A stretch of DNA of 64,000 nucleotides from SBAX01 sp964646605. GTDB taxonomy: Bacteria > Planctomycetota > Phycisphaerae > UBA1845. The stretch covers positions 13,687 to 77,686 of the forward strand of contig CAZYEX010000150.1 of NCBI GenBank assembly GCA_964646605.1. Direction: 5' to 3'. The notes beneath the pieces were generated by a model. That model was not told the origin of the DNA and made no database searches. It was given only the letters and a program-made list of their open reading frames with translations. Positions 34,343-43,631 of this stretch are shown in pieces. Numbering within the stretch: the stretch's first letter is position 1; each line of letters starts with the position of its first letter. Position numbers and translations under genes: made by a program.

Positions 34343-36504
34343 TGGAGGCGAGCGGTCGGTCGAATGACTACGCACCACTCCGCATCTCGGCGCGGCCGAG
34401 GGCTGTGATCGGGTTTCGGTCGATGGATCGGATTGTGGGACCGATTTCGATGGTCTTGCTCGCCTTCATCGGCCAGGTCCGCGGACAAGAAGCCGCTCAG
34501 CGCACGTGCCAGGAGTGCCACGCCACGGCATCCGCGCCCGGGGCTCGCTCGATACCGACAAGCCTGGAAGGGTCGGTCCATTCGCGGCTGGACTGCACGG
34601 ATTGTCATGCCGGGATGAGCGTCGAGAGCGTGGACCCCGGCGCCGCGAAGCCGCATGGGAAAAAGGTGACGCCGGTCAACTGCGGCGAATGCCACGCGGA
34701 CGAAGCCGAAGTCTATCGCACCCACGGCCGGTTGGCGGTGGGGAGCGATCCCGACATCCCGCAGTGCTGGAGCTGTCACGGCACGCACGATATTCTGATC
34801 TCGTCGGATCGCCGCTCCCGCGTCCACCCGGTGAACCTCCCCGGCACCTGCGAATCCTGCCACACCAACGTGGACCTGATCAAGAACCACGACATTCTCA
34901 AGGAGGAGCCCATCAAGCTCTACGCGGGGAGCGTACACGGGAAAGCCAGCCGGCGCGGGCTGCACATGGCCGCCACGTGCAGCGACTGCCACTCCGCCAG
35001 CGACCCCAAAGGAAACCGAACGGCGCATCGCATCCTCAGCGCCGCCGATACCCAATCCACCATCTACCACTTCAGCATCCCCGACACCTGCGGCAAGTGC
35101 CATCGGGGGATCGCCGAGGATTACTGGGAAGGCATCCACGGGCAACTGGTGAAGCGCGGCGAGGTGGACGCCCCGGTATGCACGCGCTGCCACGGCGAAC
35201 ACGGCATACTCCCGGCCTCGGACCTTCGATCCCCGGTCAGCGCCGCCCGCCTGGCGGAAGCGACTTGCGCCCCGTGCCATGAATCGGCACTGCTCAACGA
35301 ACGCTACGGGATCCCCGCGGGCCGCCTGAAATCCTACGTGGATTCATACCACGGCCTGAAGCGAAAGGCGGGCAACGTCCACGTCGCCAACTGCGCCTCG
35401 TGCCACGGAGAGCACCGCATCCTCCCCCACACCGACCCTCGTTCCTCGATCCATCCCGACAACCTGCCGCAGACCTGCGGCGACTGTCACCCGGGCATTT
35501 CCGTGGTGATGGCCACGGCGCCGATTCACGAAACGGCCACGGGCATCAAGACCGGCTGGCCTCACTTTTTCGCCGTCTTCTACCTGTGGCTCATCGGCAT
35601 CACCATCGGACTGATGATGCTGCACAACATCGGCCACTGGTGGTCGCGCGTCCGCCCCTTGGGCAAAGCCGCCTACGTCATTCGCCTCACCGCGGGCGAG
35701 ACGGCACAACATTGGGTGCTGATGATCTCGTTCATCGTGCTGGTGATTTCCGGCTTTTCGTTGAGGTTTTCCGACGCCTGGTGGGTCGAGCTTCTGTTCG
35801 GCTGGGGCGGCGGGGAGGGTTTCGTGATTCGCGGCTCGATCCACCGCGCCGCCGCCGTCGTCTTCATCCTCTGGGCCGCGTGGCACTTTTTCTACCTGAC
35901 CACACCGAGAGGTCGACGATGGATGGGCGATATGATCGCCACCAAAAAGGACCTGCAACACATCAAAGAGAACGCCCTGCTCTTCCTGGGTCGCCGCAGC
36001 GAGGAGCCGCGTTTCGGGCGCTTCAGTTACATGGAGAAATGCGAGTACTGGGCGATGTTGTGGGGCGCGGCGATCATGACCGCAACCGGCGTGTTCCTCT
36101 GGTTCGACAATTACTTCGTTCAGCGATGGCACCTACCCAAGGGCGTCCTCGATGTCGTCCTGGTCATCCATTACTACGAGGCGTGGCTCGCGTTTCTAGC
36201 GATCCTGGTCTGGCACATGTACGGAACGGTCCTCAACCCCGCGGTGTACCCCATGAACCCGGCCTGGTGGTCGGGACGGATGCCCCAGACGCTCTATGCG
36301 CACGAACACCCCGAGGGGCCCAAGCTCGTCGTTCGAACGCCCGTCCATGAACCGGCGGAAACATGCGGCGTGGCGGACTCGTCCGCACCGTCGCCCGTGC
36401 AGGTCGTTACCGAAGATTCGCCGCCAGCGCTCTCAACGTCGCCCCGATCGACTGACGCAACACCAGGTCAGCATCCTCGTCCAGCGGCGTCGGGTCCCGA
36501 TTGA
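34342..36504 (+). CDS. 11-heme cytochrome c fused to a cytochrome b membrane domain
   Basis: A 720-residue fusion. ATG 34342 is chosen because GGAGG lies 6 bases upstream; GTG at 34339 is the alternative. An internal hydrophobic stretch near residue 35-50 acts as signal. Eleven CxxCH sites follow, up to residue about 390. From about 405 five membrane helices carry the His residues of a di-heme cytochrome b (HNIGHWW, HWVLMISF, SIHRAAAV, WHFFYL, HYYEAWLAF), as in formate dehydrogenase gamma or CbcL. Such fusions connect the quinone pool to periplasmic hemes. The last ~40 residues overlap the sirtuin gene on the other strand and may be spurious. Confidence 0.9.
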   Translation: MEASGRSNDYAPLRISARPRAVIGFRSMDRIVGPISMVLLAFIGQVRGQEAAQRTCQECHATASAPGARSIPTSLEGSVHSRLDCTDCHAGMSVESVDPGAAKPHGKKVTPVNCGECHADEAEVYRTHGRLAVGSDPDIPQCWSCHGTHDILISSDRRSRVHPVNLPGTCESCHTNVDLIKNHDILKEEPIKLYAGSVHGKASRRGLHMAATCSDCHSASDPKGNRTAHRILSAADTQSTIYHFSIPDTCGKCHRGIAEDYWEGIHGQLVKRGEVDAPVCTRCHGEHGILPASDLRSPVSAARLAEATCAPCHESALLNERYGIPAGRLKSYVDSYHGLKRKAGNVHVANCASCHGEHRILPHTDPRSSIHPDNLPQTCGDCHPGISVVMATAPIHETATGIKTGWPHFFAVFYLWLIGITIGLMMLHNIGHWWSRVRPLGKAAYVIRLTAGETAQHWVLMISFIVLVISGFSLRFSDAWWVELLFGWGGGEGFVIRGSIHRAAAVVFILWAAWHFFYLTTPRGRRWMGDMIATKKDLQHIKENALLFLGRRSEEPRFGRFSYMEKCEYWAMLWGAAIMTATGVFLWFDNYFVQRWHLPKGVLDVVLVIHYYEAWLAFLAILVWHMYGTVLNPAVYPMNPAWWSGRMPQTLYAHEHPEGPKLVVRTPVHEPAETCGVADSSAPSPVQVVTEDSPPALSTSPRSTDATPGQHPRPAASGPD

Positions 36505-37150
36505 TGATGACCAAGGCCGCGCCGAATTGCTTAGCCAATCGCGGCAGCGATGCCGCGGGTTCGACGACCAGTGAGGAACCAATCGCTAGGCAGAGGTCGG
36601 CCTCGCGGCAAAGTTGCTCTGCCTCGCCCATTGCCTCCGCGGGCATCATCTGACCGAACGAGATGGTCTTGGACTTGAGCGGGTTGCCGCACCCTTCGCA
36701 GTCCGGGGCTTCGTCGCCCGCCTCGATCCGCGCATGGACCACCTCCGGCGGCCATTCGCGTCCGCAGCCGATGCAGCTCACCAACCGCGCCGTCCCATGC
36801 AGCTCAATCACTCGCCGGCTGCCCGCGATTTGGTGAAGTCCGTCGATGTTCTGGGTGATGACGGCGCGAAGGCGTCCCGATTCCTCGAGGCGGGCCAGGG
36901 CGCGGTGACCCTCGTTGGGCTGAGCCTGGGCAAAGTCCCGGTAGGCTTCGATGCGCATTTTCCAATAACGAATCCGCGCCTCGCGTGAGGCCACGAATTC
37001 GTCATACATCACCGGTCGATGCCGCGACCAGACCCCGCCCGGGCTGCGAAAGTCGGGAATTCCGCTTTCCGTGCTGATTCCAGCGCCGGTGAAAGCCACC
37101 GCGGATTCCGCACGCAGGAGGCAGTCTCGCAAGCTTGGTGTCGGGGCCAT
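36407..37150 (-). CDS. NAD-dependent protein deacetylase (sirtuin)
   Basis: A 247-residue sirtuin started at ATG 37150 (MAPTPSLRDCL). Signatures are AVAFTGAGISTESGIPDFRS (NAD-binding), VITQNIDGLHQIAG with the catalytic His in ELHGT, and a zinc-binding CIGC/CEGC pair. ISFGQMMP and AIGSSLVVEPAA complete the fold. Sirtuins remove acetyl or longer acyl groups from lysines and so can tune metabolic enzymes, for example acetyl-CoA synthetase. Its 3' end overlaps the cytochrome gene 34342-36504 by 98 bases on the opposite strand. Confidence 0.95.
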   Translation of the reverse strand: MAPTPSLRDCLLRAESAVAFTGAGISTESGIPDFRSPGGVWSRHRPVMYDEFVASREARIRYWKMRIEAYRDFAQAQPNEGHRALARLEESGRLRAVITQNIDGLHQIAGSRRVIELHGTARLVSCIGCGREWPPEVVHARIEAGDEAPDCEGCGNPLKSKTISFGQMMPAEAMGEAEQLCREADLCLAIGSSLVVEPAASLPRLAKQFGAALVIINRDPTPLDEDADLVLRQSIGATLRALAANLR

Positions 37151-37262
37151 CTCTTGGCATCGTACGACAAGTTGCGAGGCCGTGCAGCCGACGTGAATAA
37201 GAAACGAGCGGCGTAGGGACGCAGGGACGAAGGGACATAGGGAGCTGCAAGTATTGGCTGGT

Positions 37263-37784
37263 TCAGTGCAGCATCGCATCGTGACCATCGAAGGGCTCGG
37301 CGTCGTCGCCGCCGAAGGTTTGTTTCCAATGGTCGGACTCACCTTCGGCGGAGGCGGTCGGCTTTTCGGCTGGAGGTTGCGGCTTGTCGGGCGTCGAGGA
37401 CGGGGGTGGGAACAACTCGGCTACAAACGCAGGGGAATCGCACACTCCGCAGCGACGAATGCCCGCTTCGTGGCGAATCGCCTTGTCCGAGGTGACCACC
37501 CGAACGCGGCCGGGGTCCTTGGCGGCGCGGATCATCTCCACGAGGAGGTCATCCGCCGTGGCCGGGGCGCTGAAGAAAACCCGGACACGATCCGGGGATA
37601 GCGAGCGGAGCATCGCCCCCCCCGGCGATGGGCCGTCGAACACCAAACTTACCCGAACCTCGCGCGTACGGGCCCAGCGCTCGACCATCCGCAGAAGCGT
37701 GTCCCGTCCCACGGCCGGGCCCGGTCCCTCCTCGCGCACGGCGTGAAGCAGGTTGTTTCCATCAATGAGCACCTCCGCAGTCAT
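37263..37784 (-). CDS. NYN-domain (YacP-like) nuclease
   Basis: About 173 residues from ATG 37784 (37793 is an alternative start with a three-residue extension). The first strand MTAEVLIDGNNLLH carries the Asp/Asn of a PIN/NYN metal site; VSLVFDGPSP and VRVVTSDKAIR supply further acidic residues, matching YacP (Rae1)-type nucleases, which act on mRNA at the ribosome. The C-terminal 50 residues are Pro/Lys/Glu-rich and disordered. It is on the same strand as, and upstream of, the sirtuin. Confidence 0.8.
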   Translation of the reverse strand: MTAEVLIDGNNLLHAVREEGPGPAVGRDTLLRMVERWARTREVRVSLVFDGPSPGGAMLRSLSPDRVRVFFSAPATADDLLVEMIRAAKDPGRVRVVTSDKAIRHEAGIRRCGVCDSPAFVAELFPPPSSTPDKPQPPAEKPTASAEGESDHWKQTFGGDDAEPFDGHDAMLH

Positions 37785-37987
37785 CCCCTCCATTATCCGG
37801 CCGCCCGACGCGAAAGCCACGGTTATCGGTAACTCGCCAAGGCGGTCGGCCTAAACGGCGTGGACCGCGACTTTCCACTCCCAACTTTGCCGATAGACCC
37901 GGCACGGCGGCCTTAGGAAAAGGGACGGGAGACACTCCCTGCGCCACGGGCATTCACGGACCCAAGCTGCCGAGCCGCCCGGATCAC

Positions 37988-39136
37988 GTGGAAATGGACG
38001 CACAGGAACCGAGCCGCCAGTTGGTGAGGACGATCCGCCTTGACGATGAGCGGGTCGCCAAGCTCTTGGACAGCCTGGATGCGGGCTCCCCCCCGTCTGG
38101 AACCGAGCGTCGCCAGCCGCGTTTTCGCTACCGGGTGAAGACGCTCGTGGTCCACATGAACCAACCGGGCTTCGCGGCCCCGGTCTCCTATCTCGTCGTG
38201 GGGCGAAACATCAGCGACAAGGGCTTGGCCTTCCTCCACGGCGGGTACGTACACGTCAGCACCCGGTGCCTGGTGCAACTGGTCACCAGCTACGGAACGT
38301 GGAACGAGATGGCCGCCACCGTCGTCCGCTGCCGGTACGTGGAAGGCAAGGTCCACGAGGTCGCGGTGCAATTCGATGAGGAGATCAATCCCGCGGTGTT
38401 CTGCTCCGAGGCGGTCGAAAACCGGGTGCTGCTGGTCGATGATGACGTCGCCGTCGCCCGCCTGGGGACGTTGTACCTTCAGCAACTCAACGCCAAGGTG
38501 ACCGTCGCCGAGAACGGGGAGCAAGCCCTCGAACAGCTCCAGAAAGCGGTCTTTGACCTGATCCTGATGGACATGGAAATGCCGGGGAAGGACGGGTTCG
38601 AGACCGTTCGAGAGATGCGAAGCCGCGGGTTCACAGGCATGATCGCCGCGGCCACCGGGCTCACCCAACCCGGCGACCGCGAGAAATGCCTCGCCGCAGG
38701 CTGCGATCGCTACGTGCCCAAACCGTACACCCGCGACGACCTTGCTCTGCTCCTGGAGTCCCTTCGCCAGGAACCGCTCTACAGCACCTACCACGACGAT
38801 CCGGCCATGAAGGAACTCGTCGGGGTCTTCGTGGCGGAGCTGCCCGCGAAATTGCGGGCCATCGAGGAAGCCCTGGTCCGCCGGGATGTCCTTCGCTTGC
38901 AGTACCTCTGCCGCGGGGTCAAGAGCGAGGGCGCTGGATACGGTTTCGCGCCCATCACGGAAGCGGCGACGAAGATCGAATCGGAACTCGTCCGCGGGGT
39001 GGGGCTCGTCGATCTGCAAAAGGAAATCAACACCTTGGTGCGACTCTGCATGCAGGCCCGGGCCGCAGTCCGAGCACCCCGCGTTCCCCAGCCGCAGAGC
39101 CCCCCGCCAGAAACCCCACCGTCCACGCCCCCGTGA
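37988..39136 (+). CDS. PilZ-REC-HPt-like signalling protein
   Basis: A 382-residue protein of three parts. Residues about 43-130 form a PilZ-like domain (ERRQPRFRYRVKTLVV, then VGRNISDKGLAFL), so it may bind cyclic di-GMP, although the RxxxR signature is only partly matched. Residues 145-258 are a receiver domain with acidic Asp151/152, phosphoacceptor Asp195 and Lys245. Residues about 275-355 resemble a histidine phosphotransfer domain, but the expected His in the LxHxLKGxA motif is Arg309 (LCRGVKSEGAGYGF). The tail is Pro-rich. The start is GTG 37988 or ATG 37994. Confidence 0.85.
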   Translation: MEMDAQEPSRQLVRTIRLDDERVAKLLDSLDAGSPPSGTERRQPRFRYRVKTLVVHMNQPGFAAPVSYLVVGRNISDKGLAFLHGGYVHVSTRCLVQLVTSYGTWNEMAATVVRCRYVEGKVHEVAVQFDEEINPAVFCSEAVENRVLLVDDDVAVARLGTLYLQQLNAKVTVAENGEQALEQLQKAVFDLILMDMEMPGKDGFETVREMRSRGFTGMIAAATGLTQPGDREKCLAAGCDRYVPKPYTRDDLALLLESLRQEPLYSTYHDDPAMKELVGVFVAELPAKLRAIEEALVRRDVLRLQYLCRGVKSEGAGYGFAPITEAATKIESELVRGVGLVDLQKEINTLVRLCMQARAAVRAPRVPQPQSPPPETPPSTPP

Positions 39137-39202
39137 CCCTCGGTTCCTCGACGGCTACGAATCAAACCCGGCGGGCGCGGCCGAAACCAAGCCGCCCCGC
39201 GA

Positions 39203-40366
39203 TCATGGGTCGCCGCCGCCGCCGGGTCCGGAGGGTTGGACTTCGTAGGCGCCGATGTCCACCGTGGGGCCGGACTTGCGCACGAAACGGATCAGGTCCA
39301 GCGGGATTGTCTCGTCGGTGTCCATGTCCCAATCGAGGTTGCCCACGTCCGAGGGAAGGGCCGCGTTCTCGCCCGCGTTCTTGCACGGGGAGGTCGATTG
39401 CAGTTTGAAGTCGTAGGCCGCGGCGTTTTGGAACAACGGATCACTACTTATGTTCCCCACGCCCGTCCATCCGCCCTGCACCGCACTGTACGTCATCCGC
39501 GAGGTTCCGCCCGAGCCGCTGTATCCTTGCTCCGCGTACCCGATCCCGCGCGTGGTGATATTCCCCCATACGATGCAGTTGAGGAACGTCATCCGTCCGT
39601 CGGGGTCGAAGAAGGCCCCGCCATATCCAATGGCCGCGTGGTTCCCATGCAACGTGCAGTTGATGAACGTCGGCGTACCGAAGGGCGCCACCACCACTCC
39701 GCCTTCGCCCGCGCGGTTGTCATGAAACAGGCAGTTCACGAACTGCGGCGAACCGCGATGCACGAACACGGCCCCGCCGCCGTAGGGGTGAACGTCGTTT
39801 CCTTCTCCGATCCCGTTGTTGCGGAAAATGCAGTTGATGAACTGCGGCGATCCCGTGCCGCGCACGCTGACCGCCGCGCCGAAATCCCCGGCCTGATTGT
39901 TCTCGAATATGCAATGGACAAACAGCGCTCCGCTGTTTTCCAGACTGAGTCCCCCACCGTCGTCGGCCATTCCATTGCGAATCGTGAACCCGCGCAAGAC
40001 CGTGGACGGCCCCTCGCCGAAGCCGCTGACGGCCCGCGCCGTCCCGCCGCCGTCGATGATCGTCAGGTGACTCGTGGGAATGCTCTGCGAGGCCGTCGAC
40101 TCACTGCCCGCGAATCCGCCGATGATCTTCACCCCGTTCTTTAGCCCGATCGGTGCGTAAGCGCCGGTCTGGACCCAGACCTCATCCCCGTTCTGGGCGA
40201 CACCCGTTTCGGGATGAATGGCCGTGGGCAAGGTACACGCATTGGTCCAACTACTACAGTCGCCCGCCCCCGTCGCCGCCTGCTTCACATACCGCGTCAC
40301 GGCCAGGGCGTACCCGGGGAAAATGAACAGCACGATCGCAGTCTTGATGATGTCCTTTCGAGTCAT
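39203..40366 (-). CDS. Secreted right-handed beta-helix protein
   Basis: A 387-residue protein started at ATG 40366, with a signal peptide ending near GYALA. It starts TRYVKQAATGAGDCSSW and GDEVWVQTGAYAPIGL, the usual opening of choice-of-anchor beta-helix proteins. Coils such as SGALFVHCIFENNQAG, PQFINCIFRNNG, PQFVNCLFHDN and PTFINCTLHGN follow. It ends AIDIGAYE-like (VDIGAYEVQPSG) plus a Gly tail. A related protein lies at 17666. It belongs to the secretome cluster 39-46 kb. Confidence 0.85.
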   Translation of the reverse strand: MTRKDIIKTAIVLFIFPGYALAVTRYVKQAATGAGDCSSWTNACTLPTAIHPETGVAQNGDEVWVQTGAYAPIGLKNGVKIIGGFAGSESTASQSIPTSHLTIIDGGGTARAVSGFGEGPSTVLRGFTIRNGMADDGGGLSLENSGALFVHCIFENNQAGDFGAAVSVRGTGSPQFINCIFRNNGIGEGNDVHPYGGGAVFVHRGSPQFVNCLFHDNRAGEGGVVVAPFGTPTFINCTLHGNHAAIGYGGAFFDPDGRMTFLNCIVWGNITTRGIGYAEQGYSGSGGTSRMTYSAVQGGWTGVGNISSDPLFQNAAAYDFKLQSTSPCKNAGENAALPSDVGNLDWDMDTDETIPLDLIRFVRKSGPTVDIGAYEVQPSGPGGGGDP

Positions 40367-40514
40367 ACAAACGCCATCCCTTCGTCGCCCCACCAACTCC
40401 GCTCCCTCGCCCTACGTTCCGCGTTGCCGCGGAACTCCGGGGACGACGCTCCCTGTTCGGTCGCGCCGTCGGTTGCGGTTCTGGATTCAGCATTCCGCAT
40501 TCGCAATTCCGCAT

Positions 40515-43439
40515 TCACGGGCTACATCTTCCACAGTTATCCCGGCAGAACCCCACCCTCTCCGAACAAACACCGGGTGATCCGCCCCCTTCACCCGGGC
40601 AGTCCGTGTGGCCGATCAAGTCGGTGCAGGGATCACCGTCGTTGGCCCCGCCGACACAGGCCGTCGCCAGCCCGCATTGCCCGCCCGGACAGTGCGGCGC
40701 GTAGATGCACGGCGCTCCGGCGTTGTCCCCGCCAACGCAAGTCTTGACGCACGGCAATCCTGCGCAGTGCTGGGTGTAAACCGTACACGCCTTCGCCTGA
40801 CACGTAACCGTCGAAGGGCACGCGCAGGGGCCGCTGAACGGGTACGCGAACGCCTTGAATGCGTCGACGACCATCACAATGTCGATGGTGTCTACGTCCG
40901 CGTTTAGCTCCGGCAGGTTGGGGTTTAGCTTGGTTCCGACCTTCGATATCGCCCCGACTTGGTTCTTGAACTTTGCGATGAGTGCCGCACAATCGAGTCC
41001 GTCCGGTTGCGTGGACGTCGACGGCGGATTGAACGGCGCGATCACGTCGCCCCAGCGGGCGGTTCGAAGGACCGCGGTGCAATGCGCCCCTTGCGATCGG
41101 ACGAACCGCACCTCGTAGCTGGAACTCGGTAGTATCTCTGCACCGACGATGTGAACCGTGCCCTCCGTGCTCCAGTCGTGAGGGTAGGGAGTGCATTGTA
41201 ACCGGGAGGCTTTGAACGATCCGGTGCCGGGGGTATCCTGCGATTGCAGATAGGTGCGTACCGGCCCGACCCACCGCACGCATCCGGCGGTTTCATCTTG
41301 GGCCGTGCAACTTCCCACCTCGAACGCCGAGAAGTCGGGCGGTGAGTGTCCCGGTGCGTTGGGTGGATCAGGGTTCTGCAAGTCCGTCAGCCGCACCTCG
41401 ATCGCCGCCGGGCCCGCCCAGGCCGTGTTCACCGGAACGGAGAGTGACAACGCACGGTTGCGCGGTTCACCGGGCGATTGATCCTGCAACACCGACGCAC
41501 ACACGGACTGCCCACAAATCGTGGCGTTGGGACCGAAATGCATGATCTCGATATTCAGCGGAAGTGGTCCGCCAGGAGTCAGATTGGGGGCGCAGATGTC
41601 GCCGTCGAAAGTCCCAAGGACGGAGACGTTACCGACTACATTGTCCAAGGCAAGGGCCGCTCCCGACGAAACATCGCCGTTGACATGGAAACTCTCGGCG
41701 GTCGGAATGGTCACGTTCCCGTTCACGTCGCCGCCGATGGTGAAGGAGGCGACTCCGCCTTGTCCGCCCGACTCCCGGACGATAAGGTCCCCGGTCAGGT
41801 CTCCGGCGATGCTGCCGCCGGAGAGATTCGACTGCCCCGTCCAGTTCTCCTTGACGAGCGCGATCGAGGCGACGTTGTCCGCGCCTTGGGATGACCCGTG
41901 GGCGATGGTCAGGCTGAAGTTCGCAGTGGACAACAGCGGGTTGACCCCAATGTGCCCCAGATTGGCCGGCGTGGGATCGGTTCGGCTGACCTGCGACCAG
42001 ACCTTCCAGCCGTCGTTGCCCGTGACGAACGTTACGCCTGGGCTGTTGGCGTCGGTTCCAAAATCGAGGACAAAGGCGCTACCAGGCTCAGGAGGATCAA
42101 CCGCATCCCATTCCAGGCAAACAAGCGGGCTATTACCGCCGTTATCGTAGCAGCGGCAACCCGGATCGGACGCGCAATTCGCCACGTCATCACAGTCGGC
42201 GTAGCCGTCGCAGTCGTTGTCCATCCCGTCCCGGCACGTCACGCCGGGGCGCTCCCTGCTCGACGAAGCGCCACAGTCCACCGAACACGTACACAGGTTT
42301 TCGTCCGCACCACATACGCCGTCGCCGCAAAAGCAGTCAGCATCCCCGGCCGGCGTACAACTCGGCCCGCAGCACCCGTCATCAAGCCCGCACGGCGCCC
42401 AGGCGCTTTGGCATTCGCCCCCGACGCACGTCTCTTCCGAGCACGGGTTGCGGTCGTCGCACTCTTCGTTGGTCGTGCAGGCGATCCAACCGGTCAACAC
42501 ATCATGCAGCCAACAGTGCATCCGTCCGGTCTGCTGAGACTCAAACATCGTCAAGCAGAAGTCATCCGCGTAACCCATGTAGTTCTCGATCTGCGTCGGG
42601 GCCCAGGGCCTGGGGGGCACGCTGCACGGATCGTCTGTGGTTGGGTCGATGCACGTAAAGTTGACAGGAGTAGGAGGAGTTTCCGAGGCGAAGTCGCCCG
42701 TGGTATCGCCGTCAACCCCGTCGGCTCGCTCGTAGCAGGCAGAGCACTGGTCGACCTCGTGTTCGCCGTGGTGGGTGTGCCAGAGCCCCAAGCAATGCCC
42801 CATCTCGTGGGTGAGGATAGATCTGCCTGCACCAAATGCGCCTTCGTGAATGATGATCCCGCCCAGCTTTCCCAGGGCGTTCGGGTCCCACGGGAAGGTC
42901 GCGTCACCCAAGGTCGGAGGGAAATTGGCGACATATACATTGACTTGGCGAGCCGGGTCGTCGGCGTACGGAATCTTCACCGCCTCAAATTCTGAAATTA
43001 GGATCTGCCGGTAACGGCTGTCGCTGATGTATTCAGGCCCAGTCGCCTGCGTGAACTGGATGCGGTAGGGGGCGTAGTCGGAGTTCAACTTTATCAATTG
43101 AGCGGCTACGGCCGAGCCGTCAGTTGGCGAAGCGCAATTGGAGCCGTCATCTTCGCAGAAAACGTTGAATTTGACGCGAATCGTAACCACGGGCGTGGAG
43201 GCCACGGGGATCCACGAGTCGCGCACCGACGGGACGTCGCACGCCCCGTTCGTGGGGCATGCCCCCTGTGCCACCGCCCGCTCGTTGCCGACCTCAGCCA
43301 CCCATTTCACGTGTGTGTAGCACCAATCGACAGGCGCGTCGGCTCTTGCCTGCGGTCCCTCCCATATTAACGGCTTCGCGGCGATCGCGATGACCCCAAC
43401 CGCTCCAAGAAGGTAACGGTGCTTCCCGTCTGTTTTCAT
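40515..43439 (-). CDS. Secreted zinc metalloprotease, pappalysin-like (M43)
   Basis: A 974-residue exported protein with a signal peptide (about 1-33). The catalytic metal site HEMGHCLGLWH is at residues 211-221 (HExxHxxGxxH), with a Met-turn region near EDYMGYADD-like (QIENYMGYADDF). This is the metzincin/pappalysin pattern. After the catalytic domain come Cys-rich segments (CTTNEECDDRNPC, CGDGVCGADEN), a beta-rich region with repeated G-x-V strands (about 560-640), and a C-terminal Cys repeat block (CVGGDNAGAPC, CVGGANDGDPC). These look like substrate or surface-binding modules. It is divergent from the paralogue cluster that follows. Confidence 0.88.
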   Translation of the reverse strand: MKTDGKHRYLLGAVGVIAIAAKPLIWEGPQARADAPVDWCYTHVKWVAEVGNERAVAQGACPTNGACDVPSVRDSWIPVASTPVVTIRVKFNVFCEDDGSNCASPTDGSAVAAQLIKLNSDYAPYRIQFTQATGPEYISDSRYRQILISEFEAVKIPYADDPARQVNVYVANFPPTLGDATFPWDPNALGKLGGIIIHEGAFGAGRSILTHEMGHCLGLWHTHHGEHEVDQCSACYERADGVDGDTTGDFASETPPTPVNFTCIDPTTDDPCSVPPRPWAPTQIENYMGYADDFCLTMFESQQTGRMHCWLHDVLTGWIACTTNEECDDRNPCSEETCVGGECQSAWAPCGLDDGCCGPSCTPAGDADCFCGDGVCGADENLCTCSVDCGASSSRERPGVTCRDGMDNDCDGYADCDDVANCASDPGCRCYDNGGNSPLVCLEWDAVDPPEPGSAFVLDFGTDANSPGVTFVTGNDGWKVWSQVSRTDPTPANLGHIGVNPLLSTANFSLTIAHGSSQGADNVASIALVKENWTGQSNLSGGSIAGDLTGDLIVRESGGQGGVASFTIGGDVNGNVTIPTAESFHVNGDVSSGAALALDNVVGNVSVLGTFDGDICAPNLTPGGPLPLNIEIMHFGPNATICGQSVCASVLQDQSPGEPRNRALSLSVPVNTAWAGPAAIEVRLTDLQNPDPPNAPGHSPPDFSAFEVGSCTAQDETAGCVRWVGPVRTYLQSQDTPGTGSFKASRLQCTPYPHDWSTEGTVHIVGAEILPSSSYEVRFVRSQGAHCTAVLRTARWGDVIAPFNPPSTSTQPDGLDCAALIAKFKNQVGAISKVGTKLNPNLPELNADVDTIDIVMVVDAFKAFAYPFSGPCACPSTVTCQAKACTVYTQHCAGLPCVKTCVGGDNAGAPCIYAPHCPGGQCGLATACVGGANDGDPCTDLIGHTDCPGEGGGSPGVCSERVGFCRDNCGRCSP

Positions 43440-43631
43440 GACTTCACTCCTTCAAACGAAGGAAAGGCTGATCCTCCGTGCTCGCTCGGTTCCGCGCAAC
43501 GCCCGGCTCATAATAACGAAGACGACCTTGTCGACAAAAGGGTCTCTCGCAAGGCAAACCAGCCCACCTTCATTGGAGAACTCACTGCCCGTGTGGTATA
43601 ATCGCCTGCTGGGCTCAGATGCCGAGGCCCG

